A stretch of DNA of 32,357 nt from assembly GCA_013298545.1 (NCBI GenBank), contig JAAFIA010000021.1:1-32357 (forward strand). Reading direction: 5' to 3'. The notes beneath the pieces were generated by a model. The model saw only the letters and a program-made list of their open reading frames with translations, was not told the origin of the DNA and made no database searches. The DNA is from Bacteroidota bacterium (lineage in GTDB: Bacteria > Bacteroidota > Bacteroidia > Palsa-965). Made by a program: the position numbers and the translations under genes. Positions 1 through 8,454 of the stretch are shown piece after piece; the stretch's first letter is position 1, and every line of letters starts with the position of its first letter.

Positions 1-531
1 CGCAAAGGTCAGGAAATTGCACTCAATCCGCCGCATCACGACGACGACGACGATGATTATCGCCGTCCCGCAAAAGCGCAGCCTAAAAAAATGAGCGAAT
101 CGCGCATCGCCGGATTTATTGACGATCCGCATCAACGCATCGTATATATCTACGATCCGCAAGTGCGTTGGATCATTCACATTGAACTCATGCGCATTGT
201 GGATGAGGATGTGAAAATCATGTATCCCAAAACAACGAAAATTGTTGGGGCTGCTCCAAAACAATACAAACAAGTTATTCTTCCGCCAGTTGATGAAGAT
301 GATGAAGATGTGGAGGATGATGAAGAAGACAAAAAGAATAAAAATCGGGCCTTTACCGCTGAAGAGGAATTTGAAGAAGATCACGACTTAGAAGGAACAG
401 AAACTGATCCTGATGCGGTTGTTGAAGAAGGGGAAGCCGAAGCGGGTGGAGAAGAGGAAGCGAGTGAAGAAGAAGCTGGCGATGATTTTGGATTCTCCGA
501 TTTTGGCAGCGAAGGCGGCGAAGATTATTAA
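1..531 (+). CDS. pRiA4b ORF-3-like / IS1096 TnpR-like protein, 3' part (5' end outside window)
   Basis: The frame is open from base 1, so this is the C-terminal 176 residues of a longer protein; the ATG at 91 is internal. Residues 37-90 contain a block (RIVYIYDPQVRWIIHIEL, then an MYPK-TTKIVGAAPKQY segment) that I recognise as the end of the plasmid pRiA4b ORF-3 domain, whose usual form is LYVYDF..W.F.IEL...YP...G..P. After it comes a very acidic, low-complexity tail rich in Asp and Glu, also common in the Bacteroidota versions. The biochemical function of the family is unknown. Despite the 'IS1096 TnpR' name used in databases, nothing here suggests a transposon. It lies 34 bp before miaA in the same direction and is probably cotranscribed with it. 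The family call is from memory of the motif, so fairly but not fully sure. Confidence 0.72.
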   Translation, partial: RKGQEIALNPPHHDDDDDDYRRPAKAQPKKMSESRIAGFIDDPHQRIVYIYDPQVRWIIHIELMRIVDEDVKIMYPKTTKIVGAAPKQYKQVILPPVDEDDEDVEDDEEDKKNKNRAFTAEEEFEEDHDLEGTETDPDAVVEEGEAEAGGEEEASEEEAGDDFGFSDFGSEGGEDY

Positions 532-565
532 TAGCTATTCAGACCAACCAGAAAAAAGGGAATCG

Positions 566-1474
566 ATGAAACCACTTCTGGTGATTGTTGCAGGCGCTAC
601 GGCTGTTGGAAAAACGGCTGTATCTATTCAATTGGCAAAACATTTCGATACCGAAATCCTTTCGGCAGATTCGCGCCAATTTTTTCGCGAAATTCCGATT
701 GGTACTGCTGCACCTTCAATCGCAGAGCAAAATGGTATTGTACATCATTTCATTGGCTCGCACACGATTGCCGAATCGGTTGATGCTGGACGTTTTGAAC
801 GCGAAGCGATGGTTGTTTTGGAGGAATTGTTCACCCGAAAAAAAATAGCATTTGTTTGTGGCGGATCTGGCTTATACATAGATGCCTTATGTCATGGATT
901 TGATGCTTTGCCGCTCGGAAGTTCAGAAATTCGCGAAGCGTTACGAAAGCAATTGGAAACATCGGGCATCGCTAGTTTACAGGAAGAATTGCAAGCAAGC
1001 GATCCAGTATATTTCGAACAAGTCGATCAGCAAAATCCGGTGCGGTTGATCCGGGCCTTGGAAATTATTCGGCAAAGCGGAAAAAAATATTCTGAATTGC
1101 GTTCGGGGAAAAAAGTGGAACGGCCCTTTCGTGTCTTAAAAATTGCGTTGGATATGGATCGTGCTGTCTTATACGAGCGCATCAACAAGCGCGTGGATGC
1201 GATGGTTGCGCAAGGGCTTGAAGCGGAGGCGCGGGCGGTGTTGCCGTTTCGCAATTTTAATGCCCTACGCACAGTTGGTTACAAAGAGTGTTTCGATTTT
1301 TTCGATAGAAAAATGGATTGGACGACAGCCGTTGATTTAATCAAACAACATTCGCGAAATTATGCCAAACGCCAAGGCACATGGCTGCGGCGCGATCAGG
1401 AAATGAATTGGTTTCAAGCAAACGATTGGAACGCTATTTTAACCTGTATCGAACAACAAATGAAGACTGATTGA
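566..1474 (+). CDS. miaA: tRNA dimethylallyltransferase MiaA
   Basis: This enzyme transfers a dimethylallyl group from DMAPP to N6 of A37 in tRNAs that read UNN codons. The 302-residue protein has the P-loop GATAVGKT at residues 10-17, then the conserved SADSRQFF segment (34-41) and IPIGTAAPS, which are the family's substrate-binding motifs. The C-terminal RTVGYKE and HSRNYAKRQGTWLRR segments are also typical. Length fits the family (about 300). The frame runs open upstream to 413, but that part overlaps the preceding gene and encodes a lysine/arginine-rich shadow of its acidic tail. The ATG at 566 puts the P-loop at the usual distance from the N terminus, so I chose it. It follows the pRiA4b-like gene by 34 bp. 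The P-loop has Ala where Pro is commoner (GPTAVGKT). Confidence 0.96.
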   Translation: MKPLLVIVAGATAVGKTAVSIQLAKHFDTEILSADSRQFFREIPIGTAAPSIAEQNGIVHHFIGSHTIAESVDAGRFEREAMVVLEELFTRKKIAFVCGGSGLYIDALCHGFDALPLGSSEIREALRKQLETSGIASLQEELQASDPVYFEQVDQQNPVRLIRALEIIRQSGKKYSELRSGKKVERPFRVLKIALDMDRAVLYERINKRVDAMVAQGLEAEARAVLPFRNFNALRTVGYKECFDFFDRKMDWTTAVDLIKQHSRNYAKRQGTWLRRDQEMNWFQANDWNAILTCIEQQMKTD

Positions 1475-1578
1475 TTTTATGCCGAACAATGAATTACCAA
1501 TCTTTGTTAATTGAACGAGAATGCAAAATAATTCGGTATCGTCGGCGTTCAAAAACGCATTTCACAACTTGCAATACC

Positions 1579-1586
1579 TAACTTTG
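1579..1586 (+). promoter_or_regulatory. -7 box TAACTTTG before the RND exporter gene
   Basis: A perfect match to the Bacteroidota -7 consensus TAnnTTTG lies 16 nt before the ATG at 1603. No convincing -33 TTG is at the right distance. The 128-bp gap between miaA and the exporter holds nothing else except a weak hairpin near 1546-1559 (GCGTT/AACGC) without a good T-run. Confidence 0.5.
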
Positions 1587-1602
1587 TCCAGCAGTTAACC
1601 CA

Positions 1603-3918
1603 ATGGTCGATCTTTTACGCAAACATTTTCGCTTAATCAGTTGGATCGCTCTTTTTTTGGTGGGCGGAATTTCTGCGCTTTCGTTATACGAATTGCGCAA
1701 CATTAAATTTGATTACGATTTTGAAAGTTTCTTCCCAGACGAAGACAACGACCTCGAAGCATACTTAGAATACCGCAAAACATTTGAATATGACAATGAG
1801 TTTGTTCTTGTTGCCATTGAAAATAAACAAGGTGTCTTTCGTCCTGATTTCTTAGATCGTGTGCGTACGTTGAGCGATTCGCTGAAAGAAATGAAGGACA
1901 TGACGAGCGTTGTGTCGCCAACAAACCTCACCAATACCATCATCAGCGATCTTGGGCCAATTCAAACGCCCTTATTGCACATCGATCAACCGGAAGTCTT
2001 ACCCGCCGATTCGGTTCAGGTTTACCGTTCAGAAGAATTGGTTGGTTCCTTCTTTTCGCTCGATGCCAAATCACTTTGTTTGTTTTTAAAAACTACGGAA
2101 GGTATTTCCAAAGAAGCATCGGATTCGCTGCTTACCAAAATGGAGAAAGCCATTGCCATCGGAAAATTTGACCGTGTGCATATTGCCGGAAAGATGAACG
2201 GGCAAAAAGTGTATCTGGATAAATTGCGAAACGAGTTTATTATCTTCTTCATTGCTTCTTTCTTCCTGGTGGTCTTGTTTTTATTCATTTCGTTTCGCTC
2301 ACTCTGGGGAATTTGGGTTCCTGTGGTGGTGGTTTTGCTTTCTATTCTCTGGACCTTGGCCTTAATGACGTTCTTAGGAAAAGCACTCGATATTATGACG
2401 GTACTTTTACCAACAATGATGTTTGTGGTAGGCATGTCAGATGTTGTGCATATTGTAACGAAATACCTCGAAGAAATGCGCGACGGAACAGGTGATCGTT
2501 TTGACGCATTGATTAAAACCATTAAAGAAGCTGGATTCCCAACATTCATTACGTTAATTACAACTGCTTTAGGTTTTTTAACGTTGATCAATTCGCACAT
2601 CAAACCTATTCGCGACTTTGGTTTTTATACTTCGCTGGGTGTATTCATTGCATTTGTGCTTTCTTATACCATTCTTCCTGTTGTTTTACACACAATTCGC
2701 ATTCCGAAATTGCGTCTGGAAAGCGAAACTTCTGGGTTCTGGAACAAACGTTTACACCAATTGCTCTTATGGATTTTTAATCATCAGAAATGGATTGCTG
2801 GCGGTACTTTGCTCTTTATTCTTATTGCCTTGTTTGGTATCTCCAAATTACAGATGAACAATTTTTTAATCGAAGGACTAACACGCAACGATGAATTACG
2901 CAAGGATTTTGACTTTTTTGAAAAACAGTATTCTGGTGTAAGACCGTTTGAACTTTTGATTACGCCACGCGATACAAGCCATTCGGTGATGGATGTAGCC
3001 GAATTGCGCGCGCTCGATAAACTAGATAAATTCTTGCACACAAAATATGGTGTGGGTTTTATCATTTCACCTTTATCGTTGGTGAAAAGTTACCACAAGG
3101 CACAAAATAACGCTGATCCGGCATTTTATAAATTACCTCAAGATTCAACGGATATAGTTGATATAACAAGTAATTTGTCGCGTTTTAGAAAGCGGAAAGA
3201 AATAAAAACACTGCTTACGAAAGATGGCAAGAAAGGCCGTATTACGGGCAAAATGCACGATATCGGAAGTTTGAAAATTAGGAAGCTCAATACTGAACTC
3301 GAAGCATTTCTAAAACAGAAGGAATTACAACCGATTCGTGTAGAAATTACAGGAGCGGCGCACATGTTGGATAAAAACAATGAGTATCTGGCCATCAATA
3401 CGCTACAAGGTTTAGCACTTTCTATTCTTGTTGTGGCGGTGATCATTGCTATCATTCACCGCAATTTGCGCATGGTCGTTATTGCCGTAATTCCGAATTT
3501 AATTCCCATCATTTTTATTGGTGGCTTGATGGGTTTCACGGGCATCGAAATTCGATCATCCACATCCATTATTTTCTCGATTGCGTTTGGTATTGCAACC
3601 GACGATACGATTCATTTTCTTGCGCGATTAAAACTCGAAATGCAAAAAGGAATACCACTGCTTTACGCCGTTAAACGCACCTTCTTATCCACCGGAAAAG
3701 CGGTCATTGTAACCTCGCTGATTCTCTGCGCCGGATTTTTCACACTGATTTGTTCGGGATTTGAAAGCACGTATCATTTTGGCTTGCTTGTCAGCATTAC
3801 GCTGTTTGTTGCCGTGCTTACGGATTTATTGCTCTTTCCGGTACTTGTGCTTTGGCTGATGCCGAAGCAGCAAAAGGCGTTAAGCAAACCACCACATGGC
3901 ACTTCGAGCAGCAATTGA
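1603..3918 (+). CDS. RND superfamily exporter (MMPL / SSD type)
   Basis: This is a 771-residue inner-membrane protein with the layout of MMPL/hydrophobe-type RND transporters. One N-terminal membrane helix (about 14-33) is followed by a periplasmic loop, a helix bundle (about 212-360), a second helix and loop (about 391-600), and a second bundle (about 605-760). The two halves repeat: GMSDVVHIVTKYLEEM in the first bundle corresponds to GIATDDTIHFLARLKLEM in the second, the place where these transporters carry proton-relay acids. The FDYDFESFFP motif just after the first helix is typical of the Bacteroidota members. The substrate is not known; lipids or hydrophobic compounds are the usual suggestion for the family. 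Its last 39 bp overlap the 3' end of the convergent radical SAM gene. Confidence 0.88.
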   Translation: MVDLLRKHFRLISWIALFLVGGISALSLYELRNIKFDYDFESFFPDEDNDLEAYLEYRKTFEYDNEFVLVAIENKQGVFRPDFLDRVRTLSDSLKEMKDMTSVVSPTNLTNTIISDLGPIQTPLLHIDQPEVLPADSVQVYRSEELVGSFFSLDAKSLCLFLKTTEGISKEASDSLLTKMEKAIAIGKFDRVHIAGKMNGQKVYLDKLRNEFIIFFIASFFLVVLFLFISFRSLWGIWVPVVVVLLSILWTLALMTFLGKALDIMTVLLPTMMFVVGMSDVVHIVTKYLEEMRDGTGDRFDALIKTIKEAGFPTFITLITTALGFLTLINSHIKPIRDFGFYTSLGVFIAFVLSYTILPVVLHTIRIPKLRLESETSGFWNKRLHQLLLWIFNHQKWIAGGTLLFILIALFGISKLQMNNFLIEGLTRNDELRKDFDFFEKQYSGVRPFELLITPRDTSHSVMDVAELRALDKLDKFLHTKYGVGFIISPLSLVKSYHKAQNNADPAFYKLPQDSTDIVDITSNLSRFRKRKEIKTLLTKDGKKGRITGKMHDIGSLKIRKLNTELEAFLKQKELQPIRVEITGAAHMLDKNNEYLAINTLQGLALSILVVAVIIAIIHRNLRMVVIAVIPNLIPIIFIGGLMGFTGIEIRSSTSIIFSIAFGIATDDTIHFLARLKLEMQKGIPLLYAVKRTFLSTGKAVIVTSLILCAGFFTLICSGFESTYHFGLLVSITLFVAVLTDLLLFPVLVLWLMPKQQKALSKPPHGTSSSN

Positions 3919-5268
3919 TTTTAGGCGCAATTTGCTCAAGTGAAAGAATGACGCATTTTTTTGAGCTTTATGTAAAGCCACTTCATTGTACACCCAACGC
4001 ACGGCATAATCATAAAATTTGCGCGAATAGGTGCGTTTAAAATCAATATCGCGGTCGGTAGATGAATCCCATTCCAGATCAGTTAAAAAACGATTTTCTA
4101 CTTCTGCATACAACGGTGTTCCTTTAATGGGATAAGCAACCGTTAGTGTAAAATAATCAGGATCTGATTCGGTTAAATGGCGAATGGTTTCTTTGATATC
4201 GTCGCGCGTTTCGCCAGGATAGCCAAGCATGATAAACGTTCCGGCTTCTAATCCTTTTTTGCGCGCCAAGCGAATCATTTCACGCACTTGATTGACATCA
4301 ACGCGTCGATCCATTGCATCAATGATGCGTTGCGACCCGCTCTCTGCGCCAATCCATACCCGCTTGCAACCGCTTTCTACGAGCATATCAATGACTTCTT
4401 CACTCATGCGGTCGGCACGCGTAATGATTTCGTATGCGACGTTCAGCTCACGCGCGCGGATCTCGTCTGCAAATTCGCGCAGCCATTTGTGGCTGATGGT
4501 AAACACATCGTCCACAAACCAAATCATATCAAACTGATAATTTTTTTGCAAATACGCCAATTCGTCGCAGACCCGTTTGGCACTCATACGTCGGTAGCTC
4601 AATCCATAAACGGCGCGGCTACACCATTTGCAGGTGTAAGGACAACCGCGCATGGTACTAACCGATGCAGAACTATGTCCATGCCGCGATTTCCAAGCAT
4701 CGAAATAGCGCTGCAAGTCAATTTTTTTTCGGTTGGCAAAAGGTAGTTCATCAATTTGCTTGATGAGTGCCCGCTCTTCGTTTTCTATTTTTTCTCCAGC
4801 CTCATTTCTCCAGATCAATCCACGAATCAAGGCTAAATTTTTGGAATCGGGTTGCTCAAAATATTGTATCACTTCAAGCATGGTTTCTTCTCCTTCGCCA
4901 ATAACAATGGCGTCAGCACCATGTTTCAGAAAATTATCGGCATGGTTTCGTACTTCTGGGCCGCCTAGAATAATTTTGGTGTGTTTCAATTTCGGATGTT
5001 CGCGAATGACGCGCATCACACGCAAGACATTAATCTTCGTCATGAGGTTGACGTAAATACCAACAACGTCTGGACAAAATTCTTCGAGTCGATTTTTTAG
5101 CAAATCAAAATTCTGAAACGTGCTGTCGAAGACTTCATTATCGTACCCCTGTTTTTCGAGCCAAGCCGAAATGCTTAAAATACCAAGTGGTACATAAGGT
5201 TTCATGATGGCCTGTTCTTTGGCATCTTCTTCCAGAAAGTAACCGTGTGTAAGCAGAATACGCATCAT
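3880..5268 (-). CDS. B12-binding radical SAM protein (second copy in operon)
   Basis: The protein has 462 residues. Residues 1-135 look like a cobalamin-binding Rossmann domain (KPYVPLGILSISAWLEKQGY, then LGGPEVRNHAD and GADAIVIGEGEETMLE). The radical SAM core follows, with the cluster motif CPYTCKWC (C209, C213, C216, spacing CxxxCxxC). The GAESGSQRIIDAMDR and LGYPGETRDDIKETI segments are typical of class B (BchE/HpnR-like) enzymes. No DxHxxG motif is seen in the B12 domain, which is common in this class. The substrate is unknown; class members methylate, cyclise or rearrange unactivated carbon. This is the last gene of a four-gene operon, 12 bp after the methyltransferase. ATG codons at 5268 and 5265 are both possible starts. 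Its 3' end overlaps the exporter gene on the other strand by 39 bp. Confidence 0.9.
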   Translation of the reverse strand: MMRILLTHGYFLEEDAKEQAIMKPYVPLGILSISAWLEKQGYDNEVFDSTFQNFDLLKNRLEEFCPDVVGIYVNLMTKINVLRVMRVIREHPKLKHTKIILGGPEVRNHADNFLKHGADAIVIGEGEETMLEVIQYFEQPDSKNLALIRGLIWRNEAGEKIENEERALIKQIDELPFANRKKIDLQRYFDAWKSRHGHSSASVSTMRGCPYTCKWCSRAVYGLSYRRMSAKRVCDELAYLQKNYQFDMIWFVDDVFTISHKWLREFADEIRARELNVAYEIITRADRMSEEVIDMLVESGCKRVWIGAESGSQRIIDAMDRRVDVNQVREMIRLARKKGLEAGTFIMLGYPGETRDDIKETIRHLTESDPDYFTLTVAYPIKGTPLYAEVENRFLTDLEWDSSTDRDIDFKRTYSRKFYDYAVRWVYNEVALHKAQKNASFFHLSKLRLKSIAARSAMWWFA

Positions 5269-5275
5269 AATTGGC

Positions 5276-5283
5276 CAAAGTTA
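5276..5283 (-). promoter_or_regulatory. possible internal -7 box TAACTTTG before the second radical SAM gene
   Basis: TAACTTTG on the minus strand begins with the stop codon (TAA) of the methyltransferase gene and ends 7 nt before the ATG at 5268. It fits the TAnnTTTG consensus and the same close spacing seen at other genes here. It may give the last gene a private, near-leaderless transcript. No -33 element is clear. Confidence 0.3.
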
Positions 5284-6087
5284 ATCATCGTTTCGTCGCA
5301 ACACGATTAAAAAATGATCGCCACGCGCTGCAAGACTTTCGCGGTTGCCTAGAGCATTTTCTAGCCAGTTGAAGGACTGCAAGAGTCTAGGTTTGCTTTT
5401 AAAAAAATGTTCCAAGTATGAAGGCGGAATCATCCAACCCACAGCACGTTTGCGTTCAACACGAAAATAGGGTTGAACAAATTTCTCAATTTCATCAGGC
5501 GCATAATACCAGATTGGAAACGTATGGCCGTTGATGATCGTTTGAACTTCACCTTTTTGTGAACGCCTTGCGGCTTCGTTTGGTTTGTTTTTGCGTTTAA
5601 AATATACTCGCTCCCACCAACAATCGCGGCTCATGATCACCCACACGCAAACGCCATTGGGTTTTAAGAGTTCTTTCAGGCTTGCTGCTAATTCATTGAT
5701 ACGTTTTGCATCAATGCAATTCAGTCCACCAAAATTAGAGAAGATGAAGTCGAACCGCTTACCCGCGAATTGTTTTCCAATCGATCCAAAATCGCAAGCC
5801 AATGCTTCGAGCGGTTGATTTGCTTTGGCCGCTTTCGCGCGCGTCAGCGCCATCATATTTTCCGAGAGATCCGTTGTGGTTACGGTAAGTCCACGTTTTG
5901 CAAATTCGAGTGCGTCAACGCCCGTTCCACCATTCAGTTCAAGTACCGTTTGTATTTTTTCTTTGCGCAAAATAGCATCAACAACTTGCCATACACGGTT
6001 GCGCTGCATTTTTCCGATGGTGGTTTCCGAAAATTCAAGATCGTACTGTGCTGCTGCGGCATCAAAAGCTGCTTTAGTTCCAGTCAT
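5281..6087 (-). CDS. class I SAM-dependent methyltransferase
   Basis: The protein has 268 residues and a Rossmann-type methyltransferase fold. Motif I is VLELNGGTG (48-56), followed by an acidic residue at the end of strand 2 (TTTDLSENM, D73) and the motif IV region FDFIFSNFGGLNC. The start MTGTKAAFDAAAAQYDLEF resembles the AFD..A..YD opening of small-molecule (UbiE/BioC-like) methyltransferases rather than nucleic-acid enzymes. It overlaps the upstream radical SAM gene by 14 bp and is 12 bp from the downstream one, so it very likely acts on the same metabolite. The acceptor cannot be predicted. The C-terminal half (about 170-268, with IWYYAPDEIEKFVQPYFRV) is typical of this group. Confidence 0.88.
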   Translation of the reverse strand: MTGTKAAFDAAAAQYDLEFSETTIGKMQRNRVWQVVDAILRKEKIQTVLELNGGTGVDALEFAKRGLTVTTTDLSENMMALTRAKAAKANQPLEALACDFGSIGKQFAGKRFDFIFSNFGGLNCIDAKRINELAASLKELLKPNGVCVWVIMSRDCWWERVYFKRKNKPNEAARRSQKGEVQTIINGHTFPIWYYAPDEIEKFVQPYFRVERKRAVGWMIPPSYLEHFFKSKPRLLQSFNWLENALGNRESLAARGDHFLIVLRRNDD

Positions 6088-7531
6088 GATTGATGCGCTT
6101 GAGTTTTTGATGTTCGTTAAAAACTACGGGAACATAATACATGAGCGAAGCCGCCCGCCGCATATTTTTAGCATTCAATCGGAAACGCAACAAATTGCGT
6201 AAGCCTTCGTAGCCTTGATGTTTGCGGTAATTTTTATGCACATAGCGGTGCAATTGCTTATAAAAATCGGGCGCATACGTATTGCGGAACATGAGCGTCA
6301 GATCGTCTGAATCACTCCAGTTTTGCTTGTTTTTTAAATCGGCTTTTACCTTTTCATAAAAACCTGTTCCCGGAAGTGGATACGAAACAGAAATACCAAT
6401 ATCGTCGGGCAATAATTCATTCAACAACGCAATTGTTTTCTGAATATCGCTCATGGTTTCGCCTAAATAGCCAAACTGCAAAAAGAAGGCCGATCGAATC
6501 TGGTGTTTTTTTAATAGCTGTGTGGCTTGCCGAATTTGATCAATCGTTGTTCCTTTATCCATTGCATCAAGAATGGTTTGCGAACCGCTTTCTGCACCCA
6601 TCCACACCGTTTCGCAGCCCGCACGCTTCAACGCCGCAACATAATTTTCCGCTACAAGCAAATCAGCGCGCGATTGAATCATGAACCGGAATTTTAAGTT
6701 TTCTTTTTCAACCAAGTCGGCAAAACGAATCACCCAATCGGGTTTTAAGCCAAAAATATCGTCGCTAAACCAAACATGATCAAACCCATAACGCGTTTGC
6801 AAGAGTTGCAATTCTTCAACAACTTGTTCCGGCGATCGCGAATTGTAGCGGTTGCCATAAATTGGTTTTGCACACCAATTGCATTTATACGGACAACCAC
6901 GCGTTGTGGCAAGATTGATTGAAAAGTAACCGTGTTTATTTTTCCAGATCGCTTTATATGCCGCTATATCGGCAAGATCCCAAGCCGGAAGCGGCAAGGC
7001 ATCAAGCTCTTTCATGACTTTGCGTTTGGCGGTACGCACAAGTTCGGTGTTATTCAGAAATGCTAACCCTTCGATTGCCTCTGGCGTATTGTCCTTGCGT
7101 TCGTACATCTTCACCAATTCGAGTAAAGGCATTTCGGCTTCGCCTCGAATAACAATGTCTGCTCCTTCGCGCAAATACTGTTCGTCGTGATCGGTAGAAT
7201 CGCTGCTGCTGACAATGACTTTGCATCCAAACGCTTTGGCCATTTGCTGCATTTTGAACGCCGCCTCACGCATATTGGTAAGGCACATTTTGGTCAAGTA
7301 ATTGAATCCATCATCGTAGATGACAAAAATATCGGGCTGGTGTTTTTCAAGTTCGGCTTGCAATAAATCGGGCGATGCAATGAGTTGTGTATCAAACAAA
7401 GCAACTTCATATCCAGCTTCGCGCAAAACGGCAGCAGCCCAGAGTGTTCCGAGTGGCGGATAGGGTTTGGCAACTTCCCATTGTTTGGGATCAAATTGCA
7501 TGAAATACGAATGCGAAAAGAGAATTTTCAT
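6074..7531 (-). CDS. B12-binding radical SAM protein (first copy in operon)
   Basis: The protein has 485 residues and the same layout as the operon's other radical SAM protein: an N-terminal cobalamin-binding domain (KPYPPLGTLWAAAVLREAGY, then REGADIVIRGEAEMPLLELV), then the 4Fe-4S motif CPYKCNWC (C213, C217, C220). Further shared blocks are WMGAESGSQTILDAMDKGT and FGYLGETMSDIQKTI. The two enzymes are clearly paralogues, but similarity is moderate and patchy, so they probably do different steps. It starts inside the last codon of the nucleotidyltransferase gene (4-bp ATGA overlap) and ends inside the methyltransferase gene (14-bp overlap), which implies translational coupling. Reaction and substrate are unknown. 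Confidence 0.9.
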   Translation of the reverse strand: MKILFSHSYFMQFDPKQWEVAKPYPPLGTLWAAAVLREAGYEVALFDTQLIASPDLLQAELEKHQPDIFVIYDDGFNYLTKMCLTNMREAAFKMQQMAKAFGCKVIVSSSDSTDHDEQYLREGADIVIRGEAEMPLLELVKMYERKDNTPEAIEGLAFLNNTELVRTAKRKVMKELDALPLPAWDLADIAAYKAIWKNKHGYFSINLATTRGCPYKCNWCAKPIYGNRYNSRSPEQVVEELQLLQTRYGFDHVWFSDDIFGLKPDWVIRFADLVEKENLKFRFMIQSRADLLVAENYVAALKRAGCETVWMGAESGSQTILDAMDKGTTIDQIRQATQLLKKHQIRSAFFLQFGYLGETMSDIQKTIALLNELLPDDIGISVSYPLPGTGFYEKVKADLKNKQNWSDSDDLTLMFRNTYAPDFYKQLHRYVHKNYRKHQGYEGLRNLLRFRLNAKNMRRAASLMYYVPVVFNEHQKLKRINHDWN

Positions 7532-8454
7532 GCTTCGTGCAATTGATAGGCAAATACATCAAACTCAAAACCTTTTAATTCGAGTGTAGCGCGTTTAGAC
7601 AGCATTTGTTGGCGTACTTTTTCTTGAAATCCTTGTGGATGATGTTTCGATACATGTTTGCGCGAACGAAAATTGAGATCGAAATCAGATTCTTGAATGT
7701 GTTGGAATTTTTTTTGCCAACGGCGAATCGTTATGCGAAAGAAACGTTCATCGAGCCATTCGCCCATTTTTCCAGAGAATAAATTTTCTAAACGCGCTTG
7801 CCAAGATGTGATGTTTAATGCAGGTATGGCTTGTTTATTTGCTTCCCAATTCGGATAAAACGTATTGATCCATTTGTTTGCCGAGATGAGTTGCTCTCGG
7901 ATTTCGGTGTTGTACATTGGGCGGGCAAAAACCAATTCCGTAGCGACGAAAAGATTTTGATCGGGAATGGCCAAATGATCGGTATCGATGAAATAATTGA
8001 CACAAAAATATTTGCGTGAATTGAGTAAAAAGAACTTTTTGTATGCGATGAGGATTGTGCGCGCAAGCCACAGGCGGCCAGGTTTGGTAACAATAAAGAA
8101 ATCAATATCACCATCTGCATCCATCGTTCCTTTAGAAAGCGATCCACTAATAAAAACACCTCGAACAAAAGGAAACCGCGCAATTTTTGCAGCGTTTTGA
8201 ACCGCTTTCGCTTCGGCTTCCTGCGCACGTTTATTGCGTTCTAGGCGCAATGTTACCCATTGTTCGTGGTCAGCCAAATGCCAAAATCCGTTTGTTTCAG
8301 CAATTAGATTCAATTTTTTTAAGTGGTGTAGTGCTTCATCCAATTCCGACGTGGAGATTTTCGTGTATTGGCAGTACAGTAAAATTTCATGATGGGTGAG
8401 TGGATGTTTGAATACATCGAAATACAACAACGTATTTAAAACAGAAGAGGTCAT
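7528..8454 (-). CDS. nucleotidyltransferase-fold protein with N-terminal helical domain
   Basis: The protein has 308 residues. Residues 1-65 look like a winged-helix-type module (LLYFDVFKHPLTHHEILLYC, then LKKLNLIAETNGFWHL). Residues 97-125 carry the nucleotidyltransferase signature: G104-S105 followed by D116-I117-D118 (GSLSKGT...DIDFF), matching hG[GS]x9-13Dh[DE]h of the pol-beta superfamily. The target (small molecule, protein or RNA) is unknown. The frame extends upstream to 8571, but that start would lie upstream of the likely promoter (8519-8549), so I chose the ATG at 8454, which gives the usual beginning of the family. It is the first gene of the four-gene operon and overlaps the next by 4 bp. 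Confidence 0.83.
   Translation of the reverse strand: MTSSVLNTLLYFDVFKHPLTHHEILLYCQYTKISTSELDEALHHLKKLNLIAETNGFWHLADHEQWVTLRLERNKRAQEAEAKAVQNAAKIARFPFVRGVFISGSLSKGTMDADGDIDFFIVTKPGRLWLARTILIAYKKFFLLNSRKYFCVNYFIDTDHLAIPDQNLFVATELVFARPMYNTEIREQLISANKWINTFYPNWEANKQAIPALNITSWQARLENLFSGKMGEWLDERFFRITIRRWQKKFQHIQESDFDLNFRSRKHVSKHHPQGFQEKVRQQMLSKRATLELKGFEFDVFAYQLHEA

Noticed and set aside
20-60. Simple GAC/GAT repeat at the window start as a repeat element
   Set aside because: It encodes a run of Asp in an acidic protein and is too short and imperfect to be a separate repeat.
91-531. ATG at 91 as the start of the first gene
   Set aside because: The frame is open and protein-like back to base 1, and the conserved domain begins before the window, so the ATG is internal.
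413-565. Upstream extension of miaA
   Set aside because: It overlaps the acidic tail of the previous gene in another frame and gives a Lys/Arg-rich stretch absent from MiaA.
1546-1563. Hairpin GCGTT/AACGC after miaA as a terminator
   Set aside because: The stem is only 5 bp and is followed by ATTTC rather than a T-run.
2022-2603. 193-codon antisense ORF inside the RND exporter gene
   Set aside because: It is a shadow of the sense codons; the composition (many Ser, Thr, Ile, Asn) shows no domain and the sense gene is clear.
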